NCBI GenBank assembly: GCA_029378245.1
Contig: JARKIF010000122.1
Location: forward strand, 1-64,000
DNA from: Roridomyces roridus
Taxonomy: Eukaryota > Basidiomycota > Agaricomycetes > Agaricales > Mycenaceae
DNA length: 64,000 nt
Reading direction: 5' to 3'
The position numbers were made by a program, and so were the translations under genes. Position 1 is the stretch's first letter; each line of letters opens with the position of its first letter. The notes below the pieces were generated by a model. The model saw only the letters and a program-made list of their open reading frames with translations, made no database searches and was not told the origin of the DNA. This document shows positions 21,648-33,500 of this stretch, in pieces.

Positions 21648-22994
21648 TGGTCACTGCCGTCTAGAACTCTGCAGCTGGAGCGTATAAGGCTGGCCAATAT
21701 TCCTCCTGGTTGTCTCCGCTGCTCTCTCTGCGATCTCCCGGTGCAAATGGAGCCGCAGATTTACGAATGACTCGACCCGTCTGCCAGCCCGTTCTCGGGC
21801 CCTGAATCGTGCACATATACAGTGGTACACACTCGACCATGCCGGGTCTTACTTCCCCGTTGAATCCAGGTCAGTGCGAAGGGTTCTACGCCTTCTCTTC
21901 CAGCACGACGATCAGAGCGGCATGAAGAGCCAGTGGGATGAAGTGGTGCGTCGCATACCGATTTCTTGAGTTGCATCGTTTTCTCACTCGGCCACAGTAA
22001 CGATACTCTGCGGGTACTCCATTCGTGCAAACCGCCCAGCATCGACCCTTGTCCTATCATGGCCCCGCCGACAGAACGGTGCCTGCAAAAACAGGGCTGC
22101 AGAAGCTCGCCTTGCACGCGGACGACGGCCTGATGAAGTGGGGTCCATGATCCACTCGCAAGCCCTGCTCGATCTCTCCCCGACAGCCCACTTCCTCCGT
22201 TGCACCCGCTTGCCCCCACGGTGCTCACCTGCCTCCCGATGTACAGTGGTAGCCCGCCTCCTCTGGCCGCCATTACCCCGGATGAGCTGGACGCCCCTAC
22301 GCCACCATTTCTAGCACCGCGTTACGTCTCCTGGTGTTAGTGCCTTCTCACTCAGAGATTCTCAGCACATGCATCGGCAGGCCACGTCAGCCAATTCGGC
22401 TAGGGCGGAATACGCACGTCCTCATTGCTACTCCCTGGTCCGGTCGCCATCGGTAACGTCTGCGTCGATGCCCCGCGGAGGTCGCCCAGTCCCCTGTCGA
22501 TGCTCTTCCAATCGAGCCACTGCCAAGGCCGCACGCCCCTCACCTGTGCTGGTACTTCTGTGCCGGGAAGTCGGTCCCTTGTCTGGTTCCGTGACGGCGC
22601 GTTCTTCCACCACGCCTTCCCATTGCCCTACGCGCTCCAGCGGTCTTTGCCCTCGTCACCGTCGCGGAAATCGCTTCCAGCTCCCCTCCGAACCGACGCC
22701 GTGACAGAAGGTGCCGTCTGGGCGTGCACTGTAGACTCCGTGATACGTCTCGTCCATGACGTTTCCATGCGTCTAGGGCGTTTGCCCGACATGGCGTCGG
22801 ATACGAAGTCCACCTCGAGGTCCAGTTACTGCATGTAAGGAGAAGTCGGCGCTCGTGCTGCTCAAGAGTCAAGACTCGCGATTCCTCTGGAAACTCGAAG
22901 GGCATATATACTCATTGGATGGGGGACACCAAGAATCGAAACTAGCAGACAATAGAACAACAGAGGGCGTACTGAGTCCCTCAGAATGGCTACT
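21648..22994. other. No gene recognised
   Basis: Pro/Ser-rich frames on both strands (for example 22369-22704 plus, 21761-22273 minus) overlap and have no motif. A short downstream flank of the intact F-box gene is included at the right. Confidence 0.4.
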
Positions 22995-24476
22995 TCACCA
23001 CTCGCCTACAAATTCCAGACTTTCCTGCACGGTCGCCAGGTCAATATCGAGGCCCAGAGTATCCAACACTCGGAACTTTCCCTCTATTTCGTGCCGTTGA
23101 ACTTGCGTTTCAACGAGCAAACGAACGGTGAGCCGAGCGTCCAATATCGTCCTCGACTGTATCATGCGGAGAAGCGGTTCGAGTGCGACCTTGCCGTCCC
23201 AGGTCCACCCGAGGAATTTGAGACGAGGGAAGACTGGGAGGTCGAGTTTAGAGTCGGACAAGGTCATGGCGAGCCAAACGGGCGCCGAATACTCGGGCTT
23301 GAGAGGCATGTAAATGAGTGTTTCGAGATTGGGGGAAGCTTGGAGAATGCCGGGGATAGTATCTGGGTTGTTACTATATGCATCCTGGATGACAAGATTT
23401 GTCAAGGTCTCGGAGCGTTGAACAAACGGAAGGATAGGATCAAGCTGCCCCCTTATGTGTGCTTCTTGCAGCAAAGGTGCTGAGAGATGGTTGAGGAAGT
23501 CTGCTTCCTCCCTGACGTCAAAGCGAAGGCGTCGTAAATGGGGTAGTGTGACCATAGTGCCGACGTCGTAAGACGGAGGGGAATATGTATCACGAAAGCT
23601 AAGGTCGCATTCAATGAGGTTGCCAGCAGCAGACAAGATGTCAAGCTGCATGTCTTTTTTGAACGCGCCTCGGTAATGGGTTATCTGCGCCCATGGTAGG
23701 TTGAAACGGGGTAAACACGAAGGCCTTTGGTCCATGAGGGAAACCTTCCGTAGCGCCGGAGCTATGGAAAGGAAATTACAGGGTTCCTCCCCGTAGTAGT
23801 AGCTGAATTTGAGGGACAGATCAAAAGTCCGCAACTGGGGTATCCGACCTCGAATATTCTCCAAGCGAAGGAGGACGTCCCTCACGCCGCTAACATGCCG
23901 GATACAGACATTGAAAGTTCCCCAGCGATGAGAGTGCGAAATGAGTACGTCGAGCAAAGCCATTTCAGCCTCGGTCGCGTGCCAGATATCGAGGGACACA
24001 TCCAGAGGGGCGCTGGACGCTCGGAGAAGTTGGCATTGGATCATGGGCATTGGGTAGGTGTCCAGAACGGACACGTTCCACGCAGGCTGTACGATATCGA
24101 CGGTGCTCCAGAGCAGAGGGCTGGAGAGTGTAATCTCCCTCCAGGACCGGCAAATATGACCCAGACGCCAACGGGGACATGGTATCTCCTGGTCGCCTAC
24201 TTTGCGGGTAAATGCCACCCAGGAAAAGATTTCGCACCACACGTCTGCGTGGATGCGACGAGTGGGAGATAGCACGGCGACGTGTCGTCGAATGCTGTCC
24301 ACGGTGGCATCGCGGCGCGATACAAGCTGCTCGATATGAGCGTTGAGAGCATCTAGAGTCGACTGTTCTTGAGCGATGAAGTCGCGAATGGGTGGAAGCT
24401 CTGCGGCGGAAGGAGCCTCGTTGCTTGTCAAGAGGCTAGGTCTACACGGCGAAGACAGCGGGACAGGCAAGTCCAT
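22995..24476 (-). CDS. F-box-like protein, intact, 493 aa (copy 2)
   Basis: A single uninterrupted frame from the ATG at 24476. Residues about 15-60 are helical (SNEAPSAAELPPIRDFIAQE, TLDALNAHIEQLVSRRDAT). The F-box-like core is at about 70-125 (LSPTRRIHADVWCEIFSW, then WRLGHICRSWREITLSSPLL). The remainder has leucine-rich, repeat-like blocks (LRTFDLSL, LPHLRRLRF, LTNLVIQD, NLETLIYMPL, PRLKFLGWTW) and ends EFVGEW. F-box proteins usually present substrates to an SCF ubiquitin ligase through Skp1. Agaricomycetes carry very many such genes of unknown target. This is the only F-box copy in the window without a frameshift, stop or insertion, so it is the best reference for the relics around it. 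Confidence 0.8.
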   Translation of the reverse strand: MDLPVPLSSPCRPSLLTSNEAPSAAELPPIRDFIAQEQSTLDALNAHIEQLVSRRDATVDSIRRHVAVLSPTRRIHADVWCEIFSWVAFTRKVGDQEIPCPRWRLGHICRSWREITLSSPLLWSTVDIVQPAWNVSVLDTYPMPMIQCQLLRASSAPLDVSLDIWHATEAEMALLDVLISHSHRWGTFNVCIRHVSGVRDVLLRLENIRGRIPQLRTFDLSLKFSYYYGEEPCNFLSIAPALRKVSLMDQRPSCLPRFNLPWAQITHYRGAFKKDMQLDILSAAGNLIECDLSFRDTYSPPSYDVGTMVTLPHLRRLRFDVREEADFLNHLSAPLLQEAHIRGQLDPILPFVQRSETLTNLVIQDAYSNNPDTIPGILQASPNLETLIYMPLKPEYSAPVWLAMTLSDSKLDLPVFPRLKFLGWTWDGKVALEPLLRMIQSRTILDARLTVRLLVETQVQRHEIEGKFRVLDTLGLDIDLATVQESLEFVGEW

Positions 24477-25056
24477 CTTGAAGAAAGTGTTAGTCTGAGA
24501 GTCAACAAGACGAAAAGACCCACTATACTAGCGAGTTGTGACATCGTCAAGACGGTGGTGGTCAAGCTCTGCGAAGACGCGTTCTGTTCCTTAGGATTAT
24601 AACTAGTCTCTCTCGACAGCAACTTGGCAGACGCTTTATCATATATCAGTTGTCGCTCGTACCTCGCGTGATAACACCATTTTGTCTGTCAAGAAGGCTG
24701 TAAAGATGTGGATGCTTGATTCTTGAACAAGTGATGGAAAATGGAGAGCCGGTGAAGGAAAGGACTGCCTAAGGAAGGAGTACGATGGCCAACAGTTTGG
24801 AGAGAGTAGATGAGCGAATGAGGGAACAGCAGTCACCCAGGGTGTGTTTCTAAGTCGGCTCTGCCGGGGAGACGTGTCATCCCCGGAAATTGGAGCTCAA
24901 GCGCTCAATCCTCTAACTGTCGAGAAACCTGCATATCTATCAGCTGTCATCGGGGAATGGAAACGAAGAGCTGCACTGAGAAAGTTGTTAATAAAGCCCT
25001 TCACCCCGCGAGATGAGTGTACTTGGGAAGAAAGTCCATCTGAGGCTGACAGTTGT
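24477..25056. other. Upstream region of F-box copy 2
   Basis: No gene recognised. Contains the divergent space between copy 2 and the relic at 25057-26097. Confidence 0.4.
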
Positions 25057-26097
25057 TCAAACCGCAGTCAATTCTACAGCTTCAAGTCCGGAAGTGCACT
25101 TTTTTGCCGACGGATGTGAGTTGTGGGGAGTTCTTTTTGTATAAACCATGCCGCCGGAACGAAACGTAGCCAACTCTACTGGCATTTCAGATTCCGTCCT
25201 GTGGAAGAATCCAACAACGAGACTCTGTTTCAACCAGATCAGAGGGACCAAATACGAAGAGGGAGCCAACGAACTCGGTTCAATTTCCCCGCGCCGTTTC
25301 TTAGCAAGGAACTTCTCCGCACGCGCCCAGAAATCCAGGCCTCCCCGTGCTCCTCGTTCCCAGTCAACCTTGTACCGCTCGTTCGCCAGCCCCATGAGCA
25401 TACAACGGTCATCGTCGGCCGGGGGCTCGAATTCGAACGACCGCTCGCCATCTGTATCCATGAGAACCAGAATCAGTGGCTTTTTGCAGGTGTCGAACAC
25501 CTGCATGAACTGGTTCGGGGCGACGGTGAAGATGGATATCGACAGATGAGTGAGAGATGGGAGCCATGCGAGGCCGAGTAAAAGGGATAGCTCCAGCTCG
25601 GGATCGAATAGGAGATGCTACGATAGAGGCGTAGACGGGAAACTGGAGGTCTATGGTGCCCAACCGGACGGAGAGCCGCGAGAGTAACGTCAGGGGCTGG
25701 ATAGACTCGCGGAGGGTGGTCCATGATTACATTGGAGTGGAGACTAAGGAAAGAGACCGGAGTTCGCGGGCCAATTTCAGCAGCTCCTCGACAACGACCC
25801 AGTCGAGATCGCCCAAGACGTGGTGCACGTTTTTGTGAAAGAAATCGGCGGGAGCGGGAGGAGGATAGAGTGCTTGGTAGAGACATTCAAGGATAGAGCT
25901 CTGTAAAGTAGAGGTTCGGTCCTAGTACAAATCTCAATTCAGGCCCTCCGTGAGTTCCGACTCCCGAGTGGTTTGGCAGCACATAAGTACCACTGAAGGA
26001 CCCGGTGAGCGACAAGAAGAAGGCGCGGGATATTCCTTGGATGCAGAAGCGCCGAAGTCTCAAAGATTTCTCTTTCTAGCGGGAAGCAGGGCTCCAT
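25057..26097 (-). pseudogene. Relic of an F-box/LRR-like Agaricomycete protein family
   Basis: The ATG at 26097 opens PLEREIFETSALLHPRNIPR then LLLVAHRVLQW. A GTACTT..ACTAG intron joins in frame to TEPLLYRALSLN, the usual opening of a large mushroom family (PLExEIFE..LLLVARRVxEWIEPLLYR). Further on, the expected sequence is readable only by changing frame (FHKNVHHVLGDLDWVVVEEL, then a TAA, then GTIDLQFPVYASIVA). The C-terminal block (RCMLMGLANERYKVDW, GARGGLDFWARAEKFLAKKR) lies in the long frame ending at 25057. The family's function is unknown to me. The lesions indicate a decayed gene. Confidence 0.55.
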
Positions 26098-26220
26098 GAT
26101 TGGGAGATGACGGCGAGGAGAAAGAGTGATTGATTTGATGGCCAATCACGATTATCAAAGTCGCTCTCTCTCTCTCCTCCAACCACAACCCACCACGCCC
26201 TCCAAACTCGCCGAATACAC

Positions 26221-26774
26221 ATGCCTTCAACTTTCTACGAGATTTATCGTGGCTCGCCGTGAGCCAAATCTTCCCTCACTCCACTGCTGCTGGTAACGTT
26301 GCCCTGTATGATAGTCTCGGAATCGCGCTGTGCGACTCGGTCGACGACTACGTGCGTTCTGGCGAAATCACGGAAGAGCTCGGGAGGATCGTTCTCGCTG
26401 AGGTACGTGCGATCTTTTCTCCGTCTTCCGGTTTACTCACCGACGCAGTTTGACCGAGCCCTGGCCGACGCGATGGCCAACATCGACGCGCGCGCAAGTA
26501 TCAAGGTGCGTCCCTTTCCTCACTTTGCAAAACGTCTGTCTGAATGGAATGAATCGGAACACAGGGCCACCTTCGCACGTACCGCAACTGCGACGACGTG
26601 TGGTACTTTTCCCTCCGCGACGCGACCTTCAAGATGCACAACAAACAAACGGTGTCGACGTCCCGAGTCAAGATCGTGGCCTGCAAGCATGGGGACGCGG
26701 TTGCGTTAGATCTGGGGGTGGATCCTGAGACGGGAGAGGCTATTCCGGGGAGTCGACGCGGGAAACGTGGGTAG
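26221..26774 (+). CDS. TOA2: Transcription initiation factor IIA gamma (small) subunit, 130 aa
   Basis: Exons are 26221-26258, 26315-26402, 26449-26505 and 26565-26774, all with GT..AG introns and closed phases, giving 130 residues. The N terminus FYEIYRGSPLGIALCDSVDD aligns with the YxLYRxTxLGxSLxxxLDxxI pattern of TFIIA gamma. The middle has ITEELGRIVLAEFDRAL. The C-terminal beta domain reads SIKGHLRTYRNCDDVWYFSL, DATFK, then SRVKIVAC. TFIIA gamma pairs with TFIIA alpha/beta (Toa1) and stabilises TBP on the TATA box in the nucleus. The first intron uses acceptor GATAG at 26314; any later or no splice breaks the YRxxxLG motif. The tail after KIVAC is longer and more basic than in animals. 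This is a conserved, almost certainly essential gene inside a repeat-rich window. Confidence 0.92.
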
Positions 26775-27029
26775 ATTAGACATTGACAATTTTGTATTCC
26801 CATTTGTTACATGTATTGTATTGGTTCTAAGTACACGAGGGCGACATATACAGTGGCTTGGATGAGGCGCGTACGTACACAAGAAGGGCTACATATCGAG
26901 GATGAATTTGGACGGGAACGATGAAGTAGAATGCGATGGGTCGTGTGGTATTCTGATGCAGAGGAGGCATGAATAAAGAGAATCGAGTTTCGATGCAGAG
27001 AACGAATAAACGCTCAGGACATCTACGCG
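26775..27029. other. Intergenic between convergent genes
   Basis: Short spacer holding the 3' ends of both neighbours. Nothing else is visible. Confidence 0.5.
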
Positions 27030-28004
27030 CTACTCATAGCGATAGTAGTCACCACGCGCTGCAGGATGAGGTTGGTTCTGATTCAGAGGGTTCCGGTACA
27101 GCGTTTCTGGGGAGTAGGTTTGGTGTGGGTACTGCGAATTCGACGGCAATGGATATTCAGAAGGGTATGAGACATGCTGCTGGGGACGATTCGGGCCTGA
27201 ATGCGCAACGGAATGAAGCGGCGGGGCGCGAGCCTGGGGCGGGCGCATCCGCTGCTGGTGGCCGGGATAGGAAGGTTGGCGGCGGGGAGGAGGCACAACA
27301 TGGGTAGTGGGAGAACTCGCGAGAGGGCTATGAGTGGGCACGCAGTTGTTGGGACGGAGGTTGCGTCCGAGTTCATTGGCCTCAACTTCACGGGAACGTT
27401 TCCCGTTTCCGTTGAGCTGCGAAGGAGGAGCAGTAGCAGCTCTCTCGTTGAGAATCGCCTGCACGGTGGCACGAAGACTGTGGACCTCCTGCTCGAGGGC
27501 TGGTAAACGAGACAATGGTCCGGAAACGGCGTGTTCGAGGGCAGCTACGCGGCTGTACACGTCCCGGACCGCGGCGGTTAGCTCGTGTGTATGATTCGAG
27601 AGGTTGGTGACTGCATTGACGAGCTCGGTCTTTGACACGCCATCTTGGACTTGTGCTATTAATCCCACGACTTGACCTTGAAAGCCTGTAGAAGGAGCTT
27701 AGTGTGGTTGGCGAGCAATAGAAAGATGACCGGTACCCTGTATCGCGCCGGTGAGTGCACAAGAGAGACGCGTCATGTCATGGTCGAGAGCTCCCAAGCC
27801 CTCTGCAATGCACGCTACATTCTTTCGCGTCTTTTCGTGTTCCGCAGCTCTCCATCGTTTGGGGTTTTCGACGAGGTCCTGAATTCCGAGCCGATGCAGG
27901 AAAGGGTGGAATTGAGAGGATGATGAGGATGTCGTGGCAGGTAGAGTAGGTGTAACTTCTTCCTCTTTCTTGACGATATGTGCGTCGTCGTTGCGCGTCG
28001 CCAT
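27030..28004 (-). CDS. Coiled-coil protein with a Pro/Tyr-rich tail, 307 aa
   Basis: Exon 1 runs 28004-27737 and exon 2 runs 27685-27030, with a 51-nt GT..AG intron. The frame closes in phase 1 and gives 307 residues. Residues about 55-165 are helical with heptad-like leucine/valine spacing (ENPKRWRAAEHEKTRKNVAC, TELVNAVTNLSNHTHELTAA, LPALEQEVHSLRATVQAIL). A Lys/Arg patch, GNGKRSREVEANELGR, follows. The last 110 residues are rich in Pro, Gln, Ser, His and Tyr (PPRRQPSYPGHQQRMRPP, SPETLYRNPLNQNQ), so probably disordered. The N terminus is short and acidic with VKKEEEV. I recognise no named family. The architecture fits a nuclear or scaffolding protein, but that is a guess. Confidence 0.7.
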
Positions 28005-30512
28005 TGAGATGATGGTCGAGGAAGAAGACTGAAGAAGAACGGATCAAAAGATTCAAAACTGCTTTGCCAGCGACCACCACAAGCCAAATCCGCACGTCAC
28101 GGCTGAGACTCGTCAACGCCTCGTTATCGACCACATTGCTTATCTGGACGATATTCTGCCCTGGTCCCTGTTTCCCATGGACTATCGCTGGGGCCCACCT
28201 AATATTCCCCGTCTTCCTCTTCTGAGCCGGTGCGCGGCGGTTTGCGACATTTTCATGGCTAAAGGGACATGGTACACAAATCCTTCTCTCTCTTTTCGAC
28301 ATCTACTTACGCCGATCTACCAGAGGATGGACTCGTACAGTCGCCTTCTATCCACCAGACAGTCTTCATGAGCCTCCTATACGGCGTACGTCCCACTGCT
28401 TCAATCTTTCCTCGGTCTGACGACCTCCCAGCGTAGTTTCACGCCCCCTTAATGTCCCACAAATTGATCACTGCGCCGACAAGGATGACGGATAACGAAC
28501 GAGCTCAAGTAGATGGGGCTGTGACTCGGTGGCTCGTTAGCGTTACTCGTACGCATTCACCAGAACTGCCTGCTCGTCCCCTCTGACCCTGCCTTCAGTA
28601 AATAATGATCTTCTATGATCTGCCTTTTGCCGACCAGCATGCCTTCGCTCCTCCCCAAACCGGAGCCGGAGATGCCACCACGTCGGAAGATGCAGCGCGC
28701 TCTATAACCTCCATCTTCCCCATCTTCCCCATCGCCCATCGCCCACCCTGTACATGACGACGACGAGCACTTTGCGCTCATCCTCCCTATTGGCGGCGAT
28801 CTGGCCCAAGCTGATTCGTATGAAGATGGACTTGTGTGCTGGAGCTGCGACGTCACTCTCGCTGCATCCATCTCCCCTCCCTGCCCGTTTGCTATCCTAC
28901 AAATCACGCCGCCGACAAGGATGACAGATGACCAGCTCGAGCAGAGATGGAGCTATGACTTGTTGGAGCGCTTCCTCGCCTTGTTCGTGCGCATTCACCA
29001 CCGCTGTCGTCCTCATCTTTACTGACCACTTCTTCAGTCTCCCATCTGCTTTTCGTCGAGCGTACATAGGACTCGTTTGCTGCTCCGCGGCTGATGGATG
29101 TCACCACGTCGGGGTGGAGCGACGGTGTGAGCGCTTCAGCTTTCCGTGACCTGCGCGTGGGGCCCGGGGGAGGTTTTGGGACTGACTTTGGGATGTCGAG
29201 ATACCCTTGCGCGTCAATGGCTACTGCGGGCGAGAGTACATTGGGAAAGTGGTCCTGGGACTTTCTTCAGGCGCTCCTCGTCGTGTGCCTGGGGAGCCGT
29301 CCCTCGCAGCGGAGCAAGCCCTACCCATCCACGACACCCAAGGACGGTCCAGAGCAAACGGAGCCTCTACTTCTCTGCACTCTGAATCACCCCATCAGAC
29401 GATGCTACTCGTCATTCCATCCCAATGCGGCCTCGACCTTCCTTTTCCAAGATCGAGAGACTTCCTTGATTCTCAGGCCGTTCGAGCTTGTCGTACGTCG
29501 CCCATCGAGAGACGGGGCGAGCGCTCTCGGTGGCCCACATCGACGCGCTGGCTACTTCCATCTCCGTGCAGCGCGGGAGGTGTGAGTGCATTGGGACCAG
29601 CGCATTGGTTCTGGTTGCTCAAACACGACGGGCGTGGCGGGAGGGTTTGGGTGCCGTGGTCTTCCTCCCGCTACTGCAAGCGCTCGTGCATCGGGAGAGT
29701 GGTATGGGGATCTTCTCCAGGTGCTTATAATCGTCATCTTCCTCTTTTCTCCGCATGTTCTGGACCCTACTTCGGCGAGGCTCGTCGTCCTCCGTGCGAG
29801 CTTGCCATTTTTATTGGTCCTCCCCTCGGCGTTTTCACGGATCTAGGAGGACGCTCGTCGGAGTCTCGTGCTCGCTGCATTGGGTCCAAGGACAGTGGAG
29901 AGCATGGTCGCCCTAGCCCTTGTTGCGCCTTGTGTCGCGCAGGTGGAGCAGCATTTGGAAGTCGGATGGGCCCTGGCGTCGTGATGTGCAGGATTGGTAT
30001 AGAACTGGCGGACAGTTTCCGTGGGCGGTCCCGTTTGTTACTAGGTTGCTGAGGGCGCCTTGGGATACCGGTAGTCTTGGTATTGTAGCTTCAATCGCAT
30101 TTCGTGTCTTCACCACTGTACTTCCTATTTTGGAATGGCTGTGTCACGGCTTCTCTTTCATCATGGCCTCCGCGGCCCTGCGTGCCTCCCTTGTCGATAT
30201 TGACCAAGGGGTAGCGAGATCAAAACCGAGTGACCAAGACTATCCGGAACTGCCTTGGCAGGACCCCGAGAACCTGACCCACCACCACCAGTCGCCAATC
30301 ACTCGGAACACCCCAAAGGAGACTTGCTCCGGACTACGACGCGCTTGGCCATTAGTGACAACGCGCCACGCTCGTCCCGTCCATTCAGCCTGAGCCTGGA
30401 CTACGAAATATCTCTCATCAAGAAATCTGTCGAGTACATACTTCGATTCGTGTACGGAGGATTGACAGAGGATTAATTAATGCAGTTGCTTGTCTAGCTC
30501 AAAGTAAGAAAT
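28005..30512. repeat. Diverged direct duplications, no intact gene
   Basis: Two related blocks can be followed. The phrase GCCGACAAGGATGAC(A/G)GAT..CGTnCGCATTCACCA occurs near 28472-28565 and 28912-29005. A second pair, (A/C)GCGCTCnTCGT..GGGAnAGTGGT with ..CTTCTnCAGG, occurs near 29230-29330 and 29660-29730. Frames in both are broken, and no motif is recognisable. I read this as decayed tandem duplication of an unknown locus. Confidence 0.45.
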
Positions 30513-33500
30513 TTATACTCGTCTCCTGAAAGACGGCGGCTGTGTATCGTTGGTTATCTCGCCGAGGGGTCTTTTATTGCGACGGGTGGCTGCCGGGGCG
30601 GGAACACCGAACACTGCACCCAGCGCGAGGGTCTCGGCGTGTGAGATGGCGAGATTCAGCTCGAACTGCTCAGAGAGGTTCTGCGGGCGGTTCAGAGCAG
30701 CATCCCAATAGCGAGGATGCTGTTCCCGGATGTGCGCGAAGATGGAATATTTCCAGAACACAGCTGGGGATTTCCGAGGTGCGATGGTGGGGCAGAGGAG
30801 GCAAAATACCGGGACATTAGTACAAGGAGTAGTGGCGGAATACTTTTTAGCGTGCCCCATACTGAACGGGTGCGTGCGTAGACATTGAGACGAGACCTTG
30901 GGGGCAACTTTACTGGTGGTTGTACCGCTGAGATCAACTTCGCAGTTGCCGCGACCGCAGAAGCCACAAGGGTTTGCGGTGTCCACCTCGAGAAGCAATT
31001 ATTCACATTCTGCGTTGGAAAACTTGGAAAACTCACCTCCTCGTGCAGACTATCTTCGCGTACACCGTTGATAGACTTGAGTATGTGCCCGCCAACATGG
31101 TTGCGTGCTTCGTCGGGCTTGATCAGAACCTGACATTGGTAGCACGGGATTTTCTCAGCCTGTGCGCCCTTCTCAGCGAGCAGTTGAGTAGGGCCTGCAA
31201 TGATGAAGCCATGATGGGAGTCTTCAAACGAAAAGATGAGTCTTTATGAAGGAGCAGCCAACAGAATCATACCCAATTTACGGTCAAAGTATGGAAACAC
31301 CGTAGACTTTCCATGTTTAGGGAGGTGCTTCAAGACAGTTGTTGCGTCGAGGGCGCCGTACAAGGTGAATACAATCGCGCACAAATCGTCATGCGAGACG
31401 GCCCACACATGGGGCATGTTCTTCGTGCGAAGAGCCTCGAACTCTGTGAATGGAAGGTGTTTAGCCTCCTCAATTTCCGCGTCGAGTGGATGAACAAATG
31501 CGCCAGGAACTTTGATGCTGAGGGCTTTGCGCGTCCCATCCTCGACTACGGACTGAGTACCTCTCAGTGGTTCGAATTTTGCATAAGTGCCGTTCCAAAG
31601 CCATTTGCGGCTGGACGAAGTTGCATTGTCGCAGGAGATGACAAAGACGTCCCGGAGAACGAGAATCTGTCCAGTAATCGCGACCTTTGAGGTCATCGAT
31701 CCAAGGTCCTCCGTGTCAACTTGACTGAGACGCTGGTTGTCTTTTTGAATTACAGTAACTTTGATGACGGCGGCTGCGACAAGGTCATCTGTGCGAATCA
31801 ACGTGACTGCAATATCACCCAGGTTGAAGGAATGCTCGCCCGAGAATTCCTGGTGGTTCAAATTAGGCTTCCGCCCACCGTCCTTGGTATAGCATCGAAC
31901 CCGGAGTAAGCGGTCTGCCGACAGATGTCGACGATCAGAATTGAAGAGTGTGCTGAGGATGGACGCCTTGTGCAACTGTTTTGATGAGCCATCGCCATCG
32001 TCAAGTTGGTATTGAAGCCAGTCGTTGGTCGACGTCGCAGAGTCCGATTGATCAGAGAGCGAATTTGAGACTTCATCTGTGGCCTGCTCGTCGTCTTCTG
32101 GCTCCGGAAGGAGATCTTCAAATAAAATGTTGGGCAAGTCGTCTGGTGAGCCATTCATTGGGTCGTCCTCGTCCTCGTCCGCTGCAGCCGTAGCTACGGT
32201 GGTTGTGGCTGCGTCGGAGTCTGGAGGCATCGAACGATCTTTGGCGGTTGATCTTCCCGGGTACACACCCCCACCATTTGGCCGAAGAAAGTCGACACCT
32301 TCTTGGGAGAGTATTTCGAGAAAATCGAACTCGATACCGTGATCTGACAGGAAGTGATCCGCGGAATGATACCCCGAGTTCCACGCGGCGACGAGGGAAA
32401 CATCTTTGACGGTCTGGTCACCGGTGAAATAGGTCGGGTTGACATGATCGGCCTCTTTGCCAGACCAGGAGCGTCGAATATGCCCCTGGTGCCACTCGGT
32501 GTGCTCGTTGAAAATACCCAGGGTGTCTGCAGCAGACGAGAGACGCTCCGAAAGCTGTAGCGCATCGCAATTGGAATCGTGTGACTCGGTTCGAACCTCG
32601 GAGAAGATTTCCTCGAGACGATCACTGCCTATCTGGTATAAATAAAAGGCTTGGTTTGGATCGAGTTGCTGCTGCCGTGCGACACAGAAAAATGCGCCTT
32701 TGACCAAGCCTTGAAGGTCCCCGTAGAGCTGGTTCGACAGAAATGAGGACCCATGGCTACGATAGAAAACGAAGGCCATGTGCGCGAATTTCGAGAGATA
32801 TTCGAGTCGCTGGTATAGCGAGAGGTGGCGGTCAACAAAAGCATCCAAGAACGAAGCCCACATTTCACCGGACAGGGTGAATGCACGTCGAACACTGAGG
32901 TCGGTGGGCGTCCGGAACTCGGACTCGGGAAGGCCATCCCTACCCAAAGAGATTACCGCCCTGAGGAGCTTGTATGCGCGAGGAACATTTTGATGATCTG
33001 CCGGGTCTACGAGGATTGCAACCGTCTCGGGTGTTTGACCGGGGAGCCGCTCGAGCCATTGAGTAAGAATGGCTCTATTGATGATAGTCTGGTCGATCAT
33101 GGTGCCCTCTGTACTCCGCTCGGAGGTGGCTACACCTGGTAAAATATTTGAGCCGTCTCAATGGAAAAGGCACAAAAGAGGGTGTACGTTTGGTGATGTG
33201 CTTCGGGTCTCCAGCGGCAACAATCTGATTCTTGCCGCATTGAAGGTTGAGGCCTCTGCAACCGGAAAGCCTGAGATAGAGGGGACTGGATGGCTCCACC
33301 GTGCTGCTCATCAGAACCAGGAAGGCTCCTTCCCGAAAGACAGAATCCCCGTCAAAGGACGCCACAAACAGTGGGCCGTTGTGTGGCTCACCATGAACAG
33401 ACCACTGGTCAATTGTAGTCCGCAGAAGGTCCGCAAAGTCGGGCCCCTTCTGACTCTTGCAGGTTTGAATCTGTGCGATTGGGAAGGCATGATACATGTC

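Noticed and set aside
22369..22838. Ser/Pro/Arg-rich ORFs upstream of the intact F-box gene
   Set aside because: Three overlapping frames on both strands are open with similar composition, typical of chance in GC-rich DNA.
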